From CAYSPU01 sp964432995 (GTDB taxonomy: Bacteria > Verrucomicrobiota > Verrucomicrobiia > Limisphaerales > JAHDYP01), in NCBI GenBank assembly GCA_964432995.1, contig CAYSPU010000315.1, forward strand, positions 1 through 5,962: a DNA stretch of 5,962 nt, written 5' to 3'. Numbering within the stretch: position 1 is the first letter of the stretch; every line of letters starts with the position of its first letter. A program made the position numbers and the translations under genes. The notes beneath the pieces were generated by a model, which saw nothing but the letters and a program-made list of their open reading frames with translations, ran no database searches and was not told where the DNA came from. This document shows, in pieces, positions 4,935-5,962 of this stretch.

Positions 4935-5962
4935 ATCCTCCTTTCCATTCCCGGACACCACTTCGCATGAAAGGTAGGGCGACCTCTCCGAGGGCGCCGC
5001 AAGAGCAGTCTCAGAACCACTTGTCCTCGGCGCGCCCAGAGGCCTGCTCGCGAGTCCTCCTCGGAGTCGCGCCCTGCCAGTCTCAAGGTAACCTCCCCAA
5101 CTACTTCCTGGCCGACCTGCCACCCGAGGCGACCATCACGGCCACCATGCTCACCGAGGCCGCCCAAACCCTGCGCCGCAATCGCCAACAATACCTCGCC
5201 CACCTGCCTACCCCGACCATCATCGATACCTTGAGCGAAGTCGCCCACAACTGGCTCGATCCCCAGGACCCGTTCCGGCTTATGGCCCTCGACCTCGGAC
5301 CGGCCGCCCTCGGCTTCTCCCCGCCCACCCTCGCCCACGGCCTCGACACTTTCTTCCGCCGCTTGACCTACGACGACCTGACCAGCTTCGTTCTCCAGGA
5401 ACTCGGCCATCCGGAACGGATGGACCGCTTCACCGTCACCGAGCCCGAGCTGAAGTCGAAACGATCGGCCATCGCGCGCGGCCCGGAGTTGCTCCTGCAC
5501 TTCACCGCCGGTAACGTGCCCCCCCCTGCCCTCCTGAGCATCATCCTCGGATTCCTCATGCGTTCCGCCCAATTCGTGAAGTGCGCGCGCCAGACCAGCC
5601 TCTTGCCCCGACTCTTCGCCCATTCCCTCTACGCCGTTGAACCCAAACTCGCCTCCTGCCTCGAAATCGCCGAGTGGCCGGGCGGGACCGTCAGCCTCGA
5701 GGACGCCCTCATCGCCCAGGCCGACTGCGTCACCGCCACCGGCAGCAACGAAACCCTCGCCGCCATCCGCCATCGCCTCCCCAGCCACGTGCGCTTCGTC
5801 GGATACGGCCACCGCGTCAGCTTCGGCTTCGTCGCCCGCGAAGCCCTCACCCGATTCCACGCCCGCGAAATCGCCGCCCGCGCCGCCCAAGACGTCGCCG
5901 CCTGGGACCAATTGGGCTGCCTCTCCCCCCACGCCTTCTACGTCGAGCAAGGCGGCGCCGTC
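4931..5962 (+). CDS. luxC: LuxC-type acyl-CoA reductase, C-terminus cut by right edge, with repeat-derived N-terminal insert
   Basis: NADPH-dependent reductase of the aldehyde dehydrogenase fold that converts an acyl group received from LuxE (or acyl-CoA) to a fatty aldehyde. The 344 visible residues include HFTAGNVP (190-197), a conserved LuxC segment; TGSNET (270-275); VGYGHRVSFGF; and DQLGCLSPHAFYVE, whose Cys330 fits the catalytic nucleophile (Cys286 in V. harveyi LuxC). The ATG at 4931 overlaps the luxE stop (ATGA). Residues about 2-53 (PPFHSRTPLRMKGRAT... to CQSQG) are low in complexity and unlike LuxC; the conserved part begins at NLPNYFLADLPPEA (54 on). Removing this insert moves Cys330 to about 278, close to the Vibrio position. 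The insert contains an imperfect inverted repeat but keeps the frame. ATG 4967, within the insert, is an alternative start. Confidence 0.88.
   Translation, partial: MNPPFHSRTPLRMKGRATSPRAPQEQSQNHLSSARPEACSRVLLGVAPCQSQGNLPNYFLADLPPEATITATMLTEAAQTLRRNRQQYLAHLPTPTIIDTLSEVAHNWLDPQDPFRLMALDLGPAALGFSPPTLAHGLDTFFRRLTYDDLTSFVLQELGHPERMDRFTVTEPELKSKRSAIARGPELLLHFTAGNVPPPALLSIILGFLMRSAQFVKCARQTSLLPRLFAHSLYAVEPKLASCLEIAEWPGGTVSLEDALIAQADCVTATGSNETLAAIRHRLPSHVRFVGYGHRVSFGFVAREALTRFHAREIAARAAQDVAAWDQLGCLSPHAFYVEQGGAV
4934..5089. repeat. In-frame insertion at the luxC N-terminus carrying an imperfect inverted repeat
   Basis: Left arm GGTAGGGCGACCTCTCCGAGG (4973-4993, first 20 bases GGTAGGGCGACCTCTCCGAG) and right arm 5059-5078, whose complement is GGCAGGGCGCGACTCCGAGG, are near-identical in inverted orientation. 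Inside, GGGCGCCG (4992-4999) can pair with CGGCGCGCCC (5028-5037) with a small bulge, and CTCGCGAG (5047-5054) is a perfect palindrome. The block is 156 bases (52 codons), so the luxC frame survives. Sequences at its two borders are alike, AATCCTCC (4934-4941) and AACCTCC (5090-5096), which could be a degraded target-site duplication. No transposase is present, so it would be a non-autonomous (MITE- or REP-like) element. Copy number cannot be judged from this window. Confidence 0.6.

Noticed and set aside
4664..5950. 428-residue minus-strand open frame
   Set aside because: Antisense to luxE and luxC; glycine, glutamate and alanine-rich low-complexity product typical of the reverse of GC-rich third-position codons. 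It crosses the repeat insert without any domain.
1..5962. CRISPR array, phage or defence system
   Set aside because: No regularly spaced direct repeats, integrase, transposase, nuclease or toxin-antitoxin gene was seen.

Overview
The window is GC-rich bacterial chromosome. It most resembles a member of the Verrucomicrobiota (Pedosphaera/Limisphaera-like lineage). The evidence is the style of a secreted SBBP-type protein with a 'GEPGRLYRIQ...RFYRAV' tail, a LuxE/LuxC pair, and a palindromic repeat lodged in a coding region. The assignment is inference from protein style; there is no rRNA marker.

Layout. (1) 1-1528, minus strand: a two-gene transcription unit, pta (phosphate acetyltransferase, complete) followed 8 bases later by hisC (histidinol-phosphate aminotransferase, cut by the left edge). 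(2) 1529-1734: a divergent intergenic region. It holds a minus-strand hairpin plus T-tract that looks like an intrinsic terminator or attenuator in the pta leader, a second hairpin beside it, and a weak plus-strand promoter candidate. (3) 1735-2463, plus: a coiled-coil and C4 zinc-ribbon protein of the HP0958/CT398 family, possibly coupled through an ATGA overlap to a 35-codon ORF. (4) 2616-2813, minus: a convergent 65-residue single-span membrane protein with its own apparent terminator at 2567-2590. (5) 2814-3155: a gene-poor GC-rich stretch. (6) 3156-3605, plus: a small secreted protein that joins the start of an SBBP-type beta-propeller protein to a typical verrucomicrobial C-terminal domain and seems to lack the propeller between them. 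(7) 3738-5962, plus: luxE-like acyl-protein synthetase overlapping by ATGA a luxC-like acyl-CoA reductase that runs off the right edge.

How they work together. The luxE-luxC pair encodes the two enzymes of a fatty-acid reductase: LuxE activates a fatty acid with ATP and carries it on a cysteine, and LuxC reduces the acyl group to an aldehyde with NADPH. No luciferase (luxAB) or acyl-transferase (luxD) gene is in view, so a role outside luminescence (fatty aldehyde or alcohol, or a specialised lipid) is more likely. The most unusual structural point is the N-terminus of luxC. About 156 bp containing an imperfect inverted repeat sits in frame between the overlapping start codon and the conserved 'NLPNYFLADLPPEA' segment, adding about 52 low-complexity residues without breaking the gene. 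The pta-hisC unit and the zinc-ribbon gene are ordinary housekeeping genes.
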